Shown one piece after another: positions 1-8,282 of a stretch of DNA of 64,000 bases. Within the stretch, counting starts at the first letter, position 1. Each line of letters opens with the position of its first letter. The position numbers and the translations under genes were made by a program. Where the stretch lies: the NCBI GenBank assembly GCA_002432865.1, contig DJGX01000009.1, positions 186,001 through 250,000 on the forward strand, in the 5' to 3' direction. A model generated the notes under the pieces. It did not search any database and was not told the DNA's origin. It worked only from the letters and a program-made list of their open reading frames with translations. Source of the stretch: Cloacimonetes bacterium UBA5835 (lineage in GTDB: Bacteria; Cloacimonadota; Cloacimonadia; Cloacimonadales; Cloacimonadaceae).

Positions 1-1
1 T

Positions 2-679
2 ATTCCTTATGCTAAAGCTCTTCCATCCGTTTTTGTGGACAAGGTTTTTGATACCTTAGCAATTTTATTTATTATAATCGTTCTTCCTTTTACTACTATA
101 GAACTAAGCACAGCAATGATTATTTTATTATGTCTATTGATGTTAGTGTTTATTGTAGCTTTTTCAATTTTAGTGGCTTCTGTCTGGCAGAAAGAATGGG
201 TGATAAAAATGCTCACTTTTATCTTTTCCTGGCTTCCACAAAAGGCAAAAGATAGAATCAATCCTGCTATAGAGATGTTTATTGAAGAACTCAACATTTT
301 TGAACATCAACCCTTGAAGCTTATTTTAGCTTTGCTCTTAACGGCATTTGGAATTTTAATGGATGGAACATATTTTTATTTGCTTTTTCGTGCTTTCGGG
401 ATATTATATCCTTTCGCTATCACTCTGTTTGGTTACACACTTATAAATCTATCTTATGCTATTCCTCAGCCACCGGCTCAGCTGGGCAGTAATGAATGGA
501 TGATGATTATTATTTTCAGCATTGGATTTGGATTGACAAAGTCCACTGCCTCAGCAATTATGGCTTTTGGACATATTTTAACAGCTGGCTTAATGAGTTT
601 ATGGGGGATAATTGCTTTTGCTGTTCTTGGTCCAGAGCTTTTTATTAGTGTTTTTAAAGGAGAAAAAATAAATGACTAA
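2..679 (+). CDS. Flippase-like (UPF0104/LPG synthase TM-type) membrane protein, 5' truncated
   Basis: Open from the window edge; the true start lies upstream, since the frame reads without a stop from base 2. The visible part is highly hydrophobic with about five membrane segments. Near the start it has ALPSVFVDKVFDTLA, which resembles the conserved '(R/D)-x-x-D-x-x-A' patch of the lysylphosphatidylglycerol synthase transmembrane family (UPF0104), whose members move lipids or lipid-linked substrates across the inner membrane. A later segment has PQPPAQLGSNEW, typical of the family's 'P.PGGlG..E' loop. The last 8 bases overlap the start of the MoxR gene, so the two are probably translationally coupled. 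The family call is good; the substrate is unknown. Confidence 0.7.
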   Translation: MPYAKALPSVFVDKVFDTLAILFIIIVLPFTTIELSTAMIILLCLLMLVFIVAFSILVASVWQKEWVIKMLTFIFSWLPQKAKDRINPAIEMFIEELNIFEHQPLKLILALLLTAFGILMDGTYFYLLFRAFGILYPFAITLFGYTLINLSYAIPQPPAQLGSNEWMMIIIFSIGFGLTKSTASAIMAFGHILTAGLMSLWGIIAFAVLGPELFISVFKGEKIND

Positions 680-1658
680 AGAAGAAATGATACAAGATAT
701 AAACTCGATGCAGAGTTTAAAAGATGCATTACTTAATGAAATTCACAATGTCATAATTGGGCAGGATAGAGTTCTTACAGATGTCCTGATTGCTCTTTTT
801 GCCAATGGTCATATTTTACTGGAAGGGGTTCCCGGACTTGCTAAAACTTTACTTATTTCTTCTTTAGCAAAAGCACTCTCCCTTTCTTTCAGCCGCATTC
901 AATTTACCCCTGATCTTATGCCCTCAGATATCACCGGAACAGATATTTTGGTTAATGACCCGATAACTGAACAAAAACGCTTTGAGTATATTAAAGGACC
1001 TATCTTTGCCAATATCATTTTGGCAGACGAAATAAACAGAACTCCGCCCAAAACCCAAGCTGCTTTATTACAGGCAATGCAAGAATATGCTGTTACCAGT
1101 GGAACTGTTACCCGCCCTTTAAGTAAACCTTTTTTAGTTATGGCAACGCAAAATCCAATTGAACAGGAAGGTACTTATCCCTTACCGGAAGCGCAATTAG
1201 ACCGTTTTATGTTCTTCATCAATATAGATTACCCTACTATGGAAGAGGAACTTTTAATTGCAGATAGTACTACCGGCTTGGAAATTCCTACTATCTCACC
1301 TCAGCTTTCTGGAGAGCAAATAATCTCTTTTCAACAAGCAGTTCGCTCTCTCCCTGTAAGTGATCATGTTCTTAAATATGCAGTAAATTTAGTTAGAAAA
1401 TCACGTCCCAATACTGATGAAGCATCTAAAGAGATTAAACAATGGGTTGCTTGGGGAGCTGGGCCTCGTGCTTCTCAATATCTAATTTTATCTGCAAAAG
1501 CAAGAGCTGCTTTAGATGGGAGATATACTCCCGCAGAGGAAGATGTTAAAGCATCAGCAATAAATGTGTTACAGCATCGAATATTACCTTCATTTGCAGC
1601 TCAGGCAGAAGGAATTAACTCCAAACAAATAATTCACTGGTTACTGGAGGAGCGATGA
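672..1658 (+). CDS. MoxR-family AAA+ ATPase
   Basis: 328 aa, the usual MoxR length. Walker A is GVPGLAKT (residues 52-59), Walker B is IILADE (115-120) followed by INRTPPKTQAALLQAMQE, and sensor 1 is MATQNPIEQEGTYPLPEAQ from about 157, all diagnostic of MoxR proteins. MoxR ATPases act as cytoplasmic chaperones that help mature or activate partner complexes, often VWA-domain proteins. Here the usual next gene (DUF58/VWA) is missing: the downstream partner is an exported LVIVD-repeat protein starting 4 bases before this stop. It overlaps the upstream flippase-like gene by 8 bases. Function in this context is unknown. Confidence 0.93.
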   Translation: MTKEEMIQDINSMQSLKDALLNEIHNVIIGQDRVLTDVLIALFANGHILLEGVPGLAKTLLISSLAKALSLSFSRIQFTPDLMPSDITGTDILVNDPITEQKRFEYIKGPIFANIILADEINRTPPKTQAALLQAMQEYAVTSGTVTRPLSKPFLVMATQNPIEQEGTYPLPEAQLDRFMFFINIDYPTMEEELLIADSTTGLEIPTISPQLSGEQIISFQQAVRSLPVSDHVLKYAVNLVRKSRPNTDEASKEIKQWVAWGAGPRASQYLILSAKARAALDGRYTPAEEDVKASAINVLQHRILPSFAAQAEGINSKQIIHWLLEER

Positions 1659-2587
1659 AACGCATCTTCTTAAGTGCGATTTGTTTATTAATCTGTTTAT
1701 CAGCTTTTGCGATAGATAACAAATTTCTGTATCAACTGGCTTATGTTAAATCCTCCCAAGCATATTCTATCCAATTTGATAATGATTTGCTTTATACCAA
1801 TAGTCATAATTATATTTGGATTTACTCAATTTTTAATGCCTGGCAACCGAAACTTGAAGCTGCTTACTTTTCCACATTTCCTATTGAAGATGTTGAAACA
1901 CTTGCTGGAAAATATATCTATGTAGCATCCAGCGAACCTACAAATCAAGTAATTTTGGTAGATAGCTTATATACTGGTTCCCGAATCTTCTTTCCTCAGA
2001 CAATTTTAGGAGAAAAATTAACTCGAGAAGGTGCAACTTTATATGTGGCAGACCGTTATAAAGGTATTGATATTATCAATATTGGCAGTGGAAGCACACG
2101 CGAAATTTTATCTACTTTTTCTGAAAAATGGGGAATCAAAGATTTCGTAGCTGCGTACCCATATATCTTTGCTCTCAACGATTTTGGGTTAGTTGCTGTT
2201 GATATTAGTGACCAATCCTATCCAGTTTCTTTAGGGGTAAATTACGAAATTGTAGATGCTTCCTGTTTAGTTAAATATGGAAACACAATTTGGATAGGCG
2301 CAGGGAAAAATCTGATGGCCTTTAATGTGTATGACCCCAAAAAACCCGTGCTTATCAGTCAGATAAGAATGACTAATGAAATATTAAATCTGGCAATGAA
2401 AGATAACCGCCTTTTTATAGCCTTGGGAAGAGGTGGAGTAAAAATTATGGATGTAACCAATCCGCTTAAAACCGAAGAACTGAATAATATCTTTTTAACT
2501 GTACCAGTTTATGATATTGACTTGGCAAATGACTATATTTTTTTAGGATTGGGTAAAGAAGGATGGATGATATATGAATACCGCTAA
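1655..2587 (+). CDS. Exported LVIVD-repeat (beta-propeller-like) protein
   Basis: 310 aa with an N-terminal signal peptide of MKRIFLSAICLLICLSAFA type, so exported, probably to the periplasm or surface. The mature part has recurring units of the form '(V)x(I/V)xDI/V...P...', for example LVAVDISDQSYPVS, LMAFNVYDPKKPVLIS and GVKIMDVTNPLKTEE. This is the LVIVD repeat signature, thought to fold as a beta propeller. SD sequence GGAGGAG precedes the ATG, which overlaps the moxR stop by 4 bases. A related lipoprotein lies at 61201-62223. The biochemical role is unknown. Confidence 0.75.
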   Translation: MKRIFLSAICLLICLSAFAIDNKFLYQLAYVKSSQAYSIQFDNDLLYTNSHNYIWIYSIFNAWQPKLEAAYFSTFPIEDVETLAGKYIYVASSEPTNQVILVDSLYTGSRIFFPQTILGEKLTREGATLYVADRYKGIDIINIGSGSTREILSTFSEKWGIKDFVAAYPYIFALNDFGLVAVDISDQSYPVSLGVNYEIVDASCLVKYGNTIWIGAGKNLMAFNVYDPKKPVLISQIRMTNEILNLAMKDNRLFIALGRGGVKIMDVTNPLKTEELNNIFLTVPVYDIDLANDYIFLGLGKEGWMIYEYR

Positions 2588-2608
2588 TTTTATAGCGAAA
2601 AATATCGA

Positions 2609-3187
2609 TTACTTTACAAAGCAGATTGTGTTTCCCAGTATATCTATAGTGAATCTTTTAGCAGAAGCTATTTCTCGATTATAAAAAAGATAACCCTCTT
2701 TTATTGCTCCAGGCAAGATGTCACCAAAACTAAAGGCATTATTTACAAGTTCATAGTACATTTCCTGTTCTTTCTCTTTATAGGTAATACCGAAATTGGT
2801 AACTTGCGGAGCAAAAGGATCGCTGAATTGTTTCAGCAATATTCGTCGTTCTAAATCTGCCAGAACATAATCTAAGGGAATAGAATCATATTGTTTCTCA
2901 TTGCATAGGATGCTAAAAGAACTCTGATTAAGATGTATCTTATGGCTGGAAGTATTTTTCACTTTGAAATATAGGGGAAAGAAACGGCTATTGATTTCCT
3001 GATAACTACCTGGATAATTCTGAGGTCTCACAATTATCAATAGAGTATCTGACCTGATAATAGCATAGTTATCTTCACTCAAAACTCCCTCTGCAGGAAC
3101 AAATTGATTTACAGAACAAGCTACCGGCAGTAATAAAATTACTGCCGGTAATATCATTTTTATTAGTCTATTCGTTATCCTCTTCAT
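2609..3187 (-). CDS. Putative lipoprotein of unknown function
   Basis: 192 aa from the ATG at 3187; a TTG two codons upstream is possible but less likely. The N-terminus is basic, then hydrophobic, and ends at a Cys (LLLPVACS, Cys24), which looks like a lipoprotein signal although Pro at -3 is unusual. The mature part is soluble and I recognise no domain. The start lies inside the 3' end of gyrA (about 20 bases of overlap), so it is probably co-transcribed and coupled to gyrB-gyrA. The link to gyrase is positional only. Confidence 0.7.
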   Translation of the reverse strand: MKRITNRLIKMILPAVILLLPVACSVNQFVPAEGVLSEDNYAIIRSDTLLIIVRPQNYPGSYQEINSRFFPLYFKVKNTSSHKIHLNQSSFSILCNEKQYDSIPLDYVLADLERRILLKQFSDPFAPQVTNFGITYKEKEQEMYYELVNNAFSFGDILPGAIKEGYLFYNREIASAKRFTIDILGNTICFVK

Positions 3188-5792
3188 TATCAAGGTCTTC
3201 TTCTTCTAATTCGTCAATCACATCCATTTCTTCATCTTCTTCTTCATAATCTTCCTCGTCCGTAGCAGCTTTCTCTTCAAATTTGAAGGGAGCTTTTGCT
3301 TTGAAAGTTTCCACTTCTTTATCAAGTGATTCTTCATCCGGTTCGGAATGAATTAAAGAAATATCACGAACAACATCATTGGGAGCAAGATTGATTAATT
3401 TTACGCCCAAAGTATTACGCCCTACTACAGAAATTTCAGAAACCTTTTGGCGAATAATCATTCCACCTTGAGTAATAATCATCAAATCGTCATCATCATA
3501 TGTCAGCATTAATGATGCTAAATAGCCATTTCGTTTATTGGTTTTTAGAGTTATAACTCCCATAGAACCACGACGGGTACAGGAATAGCTGGATATTGGA
3601 CTACGCTTACCATAACCGTTTTCGCTGATGGCTAAAATAGTAGCAGCATTTGGATTACCGTTTTCAAGTTGATCTTGAGCAGTGGCAATTGTCATAGAAA
3701 TAACATAATCACCATTACGCAAACGAATTCCACGCACACCTTGTGAAAAACGACGCACAAGCCGAATTTCACTTTCACTGAATCGATTGCACTTTCCTTC
3801 ATGAGTAGCCAAAAGGATATCATCACCAGATTCACTAATTCTGGCATCAATCAATTCATCCTCTTCTCTTAATTTGATTGCTTTAATACCATTAGAACGT
3901 GGATGCGAAAAAGCAGATAGAGGAGTTTTTTTAACCAGTCCCTTACGGGTGCACATAATAATATTTTGTTCAGGATGAAAATCCTTAAGAGTTACAAACG
4001 CTTTAATTCTATCGCCTTCGGCAAGATTTACTAAATTCACGATTGCCTTACCTCTGGCAGTTCTACTAGCTTCAGGTATTTCAAAAACCTTTAGCCAATA
4101 ACACATCCCATGATCTGTAAAGAGTAATATATAGGAATGGGTACTGGCTACGAAGATGTATTGAATAAAATCCTCTTCTTTTAGATTAGAAGCACTTAAG
4201 CCCTTTCCTCCTCTTCCCTGAACCTTATAAGTATCAACAGGTAAACGTTTTACATAACCATCATGAGTGATAGTAACTACAACCATTTCATCAGCAATTA
4301 AATCTTCCATATTGAAGCTACCCGCAGGAGCTGGAATAATAGTAGTTAAACGCTTATCTGCAAATTTATCTTGTATTTCGCTCGTTTCTTCTTTAATTAA
4401 GTTCATTCGTAGCTCTTTATGTTCAACCAGTTCAGTAAGTCGGGCAATAGTAATCAGTAATTCTTGATATTCTATTTCGATTTTATCTCTTTCCAAACCT
4501 GTTAACCGTTGCAAACGCATATCTAATATTGCTTTTGCTTGAATTTCAGTGAGCCCAAATTTTTCTTGAAGAGCAGAACTTGCATCTGCAGGAGTTTGTG
4601 AAGCTCTAATAGTAGCTATCACTGCATCCAGATTATCCAGCGCTATTTTTAATCCTTCTAAAATATGCAAACGATCTTTAGCATTACGCAGGTCAAATAG
4701 TGTTCTCCGCAAAATCACATCATGACGGAATTCGATGAAATTTTGTAACATTTCTTTCATATTTACTATTTGAGGTACACCATCAATAAGACAGAGATTA
4801 ATAACGCCAAAAGTTGCCTGTAATTGCGTATGTTTATATAGTAAATTACGAACAACTTGAGCATCATGATTCCGTTTTACTTGGATAACTAAGCGCATTC
4901 CATCCCGACCAGATTCATCACGGATATCACTTATGCCTTCAATTCTTTTATCTTTTACTAATTCAACCATACGATCAATGAGCTGTGTAGTACTTAATTG
5001 ATAAGGTATAGAACGGATAATAATCTGTTCTGAATCATTAGGTAAAGTATCAATTTCTGCTTCCCCGCGCATAATAATTCTTCCTCTACCTGTTTCAAAA
5101 TAATCTTTAATACCTTCTGTTCCTAAAATGAAACCACCTGTAGGGAAATCTGGACCTTTTATGTATTGAAGCAAATCCAGCGGTTGCAAATCAGGATTAT
5201 CTATTAAAGCAATAATTGCCTCGCAAACTTCTCCAATATTATGAGGTGGCATATTTGTTGCCATACCAACAGCAATTCCTGAAGAACCATTTACTAATAA
5301 ATTAGGAAACCGGGAAGGAAAAACTGTTGGCTCTTGTCTGGTTTCATCATAATTACTGCGAAATTCAACTGTATCCTTTTCCAGTTCAGAAAGCATTTCC
5401 ATTGTTATTTTTTGTAAACGGGCTTCTGTATAACGCATTGCTGCAGGTGGATCTCCATCAATAGAACCAAAGTTTCCTTGTCCATCAATTAAAGGATAAC
5501 GCATTATCCAAGGCTGAGCCAAACGCACTAAAGTAGGATAGACAACTTGTTCTCCATGAGGATGATAATTACCGCTTGTGTCACCAGCTATTTTAGCACA
5601 TTTACGAAAGTGGCCTCCGGGTGTTAAATTAAGTTCATGCATCGCATAGATAATTCTGCGTTGAGAGGGTTTTAAACCATCGCGAATATCAGGTAAAGCG
5701 CGTGCAACAATAACGCTCATAGAATAATCTAAATATGCCTGTTTCAGTTGTTCTTCGATTTGAACTGGAATAATATTTGTTGTATCTGCCAT
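3168..5792 (-). CDS. gyrA: DNA gyrase subunit A
   Basis: 874 aa. This is the breakage-reunion subunit of gyrase, which with GyrB introduces negative supercoils. The catalytic tyrosine sits in AAMRYTEARL (Tyr121). The C-terminal domain opens with QGRGGKG at the position of the GyrA box (consensus QRRGGKG), which marks gyrase rather than topoisomerase IV; the box has Gly for the second Arg. The extreme C-terminus (about 40 residues) is very acidic (Glu/Asp), as in enzymes whose tail tunes DNA wrapping. The quinolone-binding helix reads HPHGEQVVYPTLVRLAQ, with Gln at the E. coli Ser83 position and Pro at the Asp87 position. It lies 13 bases after gyrB, with AAGGAG before the start. Confidence 0.97.
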   Translation of the reverse strand: MADTTNIIPVQIEEQLKQAYLDYSMSVIVARALPDIRDGLKPSQRRIIYAMHELNLTPGGHFRKCAKIAGDTSGNYHPHGEQVVYPTLVRLAQPWIMRYPLIDGQGNFGSIDGDPPAAMRYTEARLQKITMEMLSELEKDTVEFRSNYDETRQEPTVFPSRFPNLLVNGSSGIAVGMATNMPPHNIGEVCEAIIALIDNPDLQPLDLLQYIKGPDFPTGGFILGTEGIKDYFETGRGRIIMRGEAEIDTLPNDSEQIIIRSIPYQLSTTQLIDRMVELVKDKRIEGISDIRDESGRDGMRLVIQVKRNHDAQVVRNLLYKHTQLQATFGVINLCLIDGVPQIVNMKEMLQNFIEFRHDVILRRTLFDLRNAKDRLHILEGLKIALDNLDAVIATIRASQTPADASSALQEKFGLTEIQAKAILDMRLQRLTGLERDKIEIEYQELLITIARLTELVEHKELRMNLIKEETSEIQDKFADKRLTTIIPAPAGSFNMEDLIADEMVVVTITHDGYVKRLPVDTYKVQGRGGKGLSASNLKEEDFIQYIFVASTHSYILLFTDHGMCYWLKVFEIPEASRTARGKAIVNLVNLAEGDRIKAFVTLKDFHPEQNIIMCTRKGLVKKTPLSAFSHPRSNGIKAIKLREEDELIDARISESGDDILLATHEGKCNRFSESEIRLVRRFSQGVRGIRLRNGDYVISMTIATAQDQLENGNPNAATILAISENGYGKRSPISSYSCTRRGSMGVITLKTNKRNGYLASLMLTYDDDDLMIITQGGMIIRQKVSEISVVGRNTLGVKLINLAPNDVVRDISLIHSEPDEESLDKEVETFKAKAPFKFEEKAATDEEDYEEEDEEMDVIDELEEEDLDNEEDNE

Positions 5793-5805
5793 CTATTTTA
5801 ACTCC

Positions 5806-7704
5806 TTAAATATCGAGATTTTTTACATAACGGGCGTTTGTTTGAATAAATTCCCTACGAGGTTCAACTTCATCGCCCATTAAAATAGTAAACATTCTAT
5901 CAGCTTCAATAGCATCATCCATTTTGATAGCAATCATCTTGCGGTTTTCCGGATCGAGAGTAGTTTCCCAAAGCTGTTCTGCATTCATTTCACCTAATCC
6001 TTTATAGCGTTGAACAATCACACCTTTCTCTCCGAATTCCTTTATGGCAGCATCTCGTTCTTCTTCGTTATAAACATACACTTTCTGTTTCCCTTTACGA
6101 ACCAAAAACAGAGGGGGCATTGCAATATAAAGTTTACCTTCTTCAATTACAGGCCGCATATAGCGATAGAAGAAGGTCATAAGTAAAGTGGCAATATGAG
6201 AGCCATCTACATCAGCATCGGCCATTATAATGACTTTATGATAACGAAGTTTACTCACATCAAAATCCTGTCCAATTCCCGCTCCCAAAGCTAAAATAAT
6301 CGGCTGAATTTTGTCATTATTCAAAACTTTATCTACTCTTGCTTTTTCCGTATTTAGCATTTTTCCCCATAAAGGAAGAATAGCTTGAAAAGAACGATCT
6401 CTACCTTGTTTTGCACTTCCACCTGCAGAATCACCTTCAACCAAAAATAGTTCTGTCTTTGCTGGATCGCTTAAAGTACAATCTGCAAGTTTTCCAGGCA
6501 GAGAACCACTTTCTAAAACAGATTTACGCCTGGTTAATTCACGTGCCTTACGAGCGGCTTCTCTACTGCGTGCAGCTAATATACTTTTCATTGTAATATT
6601 TTTTGCTTCAGCAGGATGTTCTTCAAAATATTCCAAAAGTTTTTCATAGACTGCGCTATTTACAATTCCTTCTACTTCAGAATTTTGGAGCTTGGTTTTA
6701 GTTTGTCCCTCAAACTGAGGATTGGCAATCTTAATTGAAATTACTGCCGTAAGGCCTTCTCGAATATCTTCTCCAGATGGACTAACCTTTTCATTCTTAA
6801 GCAAATCAGCATTTTTTATATAAGTATTAACTGCGCGTGTAAGACCACTTTTAAATCCGCTTAAATGAGTTCCACCTTCAGTAGTGTTGATATTATTGGC
6901 AAAACTGAAGATATTTTCTTGGTAACCTTCATTATATTGTAGCGCTACTTCAAATTCCATACCCTCTTTCACATTGGAGAGGTATATCGTATTGGGGGTA
7001 AGAGGTTTTTTGTTCTGATTCAAATATTCCACAAAACTTTTTATTCCACCATCATACTTAAAATCGTGAAGACGACCGCTTCGCTCATCTTTTAAAATAA
7101 TACGCACTCCACTATTCAAGAAAGCAAGCTCTCTTAAGCGAGTGGTAAGATAATCAAAACTGAATTCTGTAGTTTCAAAAATAAGTGGATCAGGATGGAA
7201 GGTTACTATTGTTCCGGACTTTTTGCTGTCTCCTAATATTTGTAATTCCGTTACAGGTTTACCCCGTTCAAAACGCATATAGTATTCTTTGCCTTCTTTA
7301 TGAATATTAACTTCCAAAAATTCTGAAAGGGCATTCACTACCGATACACCTACACCATGTAAACCTCCAGAAACTTTGTAGCTCTTATCATCGAATTTAC
7401 CACCCGCATGCAAAACTGTTAAAACTACTTGCACGGCTGGAACTCCTAAATCTTTTTGAATATCAACAGGAATTCCACGCCCATTATCTTCTACTCTAAT
7501 ATGTCCTTCGTTCGTAATTGTGCAAATAATTTCATCGCAGAAACCTGCCATTGCTTCATCTATGGAATTATCAATTACCTCATATACAAGATGATGCAAT
7601 CCTCGTTCACCGGTTCCTCCAATATACATTGCAGGGCGTTTTCGAACTGCTTCCAGACCTTTCAGCACTTTAATATTGCTGGCTGTATAAGTTGAACTTT
7701 GCAT
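5806..7704 (-). CDS. gyrB: DNA gyrase subunit B
   Basis: 632 aa, the short form without the roughly 170-residue insertion of enterobacterial GyrB. The GHKL ATPase domain has DNSIDEAMAGFC and GGLHGVGVSVVNALS. The TOPRIM domain has VEGDSAGGSAKQGRDR, then MADADVDGSHIATLL. The C-terminal GyrA-binding part has QRYKGLGEMN. It provides ATP hydrolysis for gyrase and metal ligands for DNA cleavage. AGGAGA precedes the ATG by 9-12 bases. It is first gene of the gyrB-gyrA-lipoprotein operon; a candidate promoter lies at 7800-7825. Confidence 0.97.
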   Translation of the reverse strand: MQSSTYTASNIKVLKGLEAVRKRPAMYIGGTGERGLHHLVYEVIDNSIDEAMAGFCDEIICTITNEGHIRVEDNGRGIPVDIQKDLGVPAVQVVLTVLHAGGKFDDKSYKVSGGLHGVGVSVVNALSEFLEVNIHKEGKEYYMRFERGKPVTELQILGDSKKSGTIVTFHPDPLIFETTEFSFDYLTTRLRELAFLNSGVRIILKDERSGRLHDFKYDGGIKSFVEYLNQNKKPLTPNTIYLSNVKEGMEFEVALQYNEGYQENIFSFANNINTTEGGTHLSGFKSGLTRAVNTYIKNADLLKNEKVSPSGEDIREGLTAVISIKIANPQFEGQTKTKLQNSEVEGIVNSAVYEKLLEYFEEHPAEAKNITMKSILAARSREAARKARELTRRKSVLESGSLPGKLADCTLSDPAKTELFLVEGDSAGGSAKQGRDRSFQAILPLWGKMLNTEKARVDKVLNNDKIQPIILALGAGIGQDFDVSKLRYHKVIIMADADVDGSHIATLLMTFFYRYMRPVIEEGKLYIAMPPLFLVRKGKQKVYVYNEEERDAAIKEFGEKGVIVQRYKGLGEMNAEQLWETTLDPENRKMIAIKMDDAIEADRMFTILMGDEVEPRREFIQTNARYVKNLDI

Positions 7705-7799
7705 AATATATTGTCTCCTATAGTTTTACAAATAATAATAAGGATTGGTTAGCAGAAAAGCGTTAAGCTCTAAGTAATATATCCTTAATTTGTTGCCAC

Positions 7800-7825
7800 A
7801 GTATATGATATGAGTTTATTGTCAA
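7800..7825 (-). promoter_or_regulatory. Candidate promoter of gyrB operon
   Basis: On the minus strand TTGACA (7825-7820) and TATACT (7805-7800) are separated by 14 bases, about 95 bases upstream of the gyrB start. Both hexamers match sigma70 well, but the spacing is 2-4 bases shorter than the usual 16-18. Confidence 0.4.
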
Positions 7826-7949
7826 GTACTTTCTTATATTATTTATGATTTACAACCTCTTGTTATATAATAAGTTATAAATCCATTATTCTTACTGTTT
7901 TCTAAGCCCTAAAACTCACCCCTTTTTCCCCCTTTTATCTTGCCATATA

Positions 7950-8004
7950 GCTTCCCTTATACTTCCCTTATACTTCCCTTATGATTCCCTTATCGCATAA
8001 GGGA
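7950..8004. repeat. Four 11-bp tandem repeats ending in a dyad
   Basis: Four consecutive 11-base units of consensus (G/A)(C/A)TTCCCTTAT occupy 7950-7960, 7961-7971, 7972-7982 and 7983-7993. The last unit is followed after 3 bases by ATAAGGGA (7997-8004), the perfect inverse of its TCCCTTAT (7986-7993). The layout resembles an array of protein-binding sites, or a small hairpin at the end of a repeat tract. Confidence 0.85.
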
Positions 8005-8282
8005 TAGATATCGGATAATTATCGTCTACATAACGCTGTGTAGTAAAGATAAATCAAGGTTAACTTAATATAAACAAATGGGATATGGTGGGGTAGTAAA
8101 TTCCTATCCGTTATAAGATATTAATGCTACGAAACCAATTCTCAAGGTTATTTAAAAGGTCGATAATCAGCAACCCATGAGCTAAAAAAACTTTAGCTAC
8201 GGCTTAGGCTTGGTGGATAAATATCTATTATCATTTTATCTATTAATGAACTAACTATCATAATGTAATGTTATACATTAAC

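Larger units (their letters stand above)
7705..8282. other. Gene-free region between gyrB and ygiQ
   Basis: 578 bases. It holds the gyrB promoter candidate, an 11-bp tandem repeat block (7950-8004) and a small 7-bp hairpin AGCTAAA/TTTAGCT at 8180-8198 that could be part of a ygiQ terminator. I find no tRNA, no convincing ORF, and no DnaA boxes that would make it an origin. Confidence 0.6.

Noticed and set aside
3168..7704. Topoisomerase IV (parE/parC) instead of gyrase
   Set aside because: The QGRGGKG box at the start of the C-terminal domain and the acidic tail fit GyrA.
7705..8282. Replication origin beside gyrB
   Set aside because: Repeats are present, but I find no DnaA boxes (TTATCCACA-like), no dnaA or dnaN gene nearby, and no 13-mer-type unwinding cluster.
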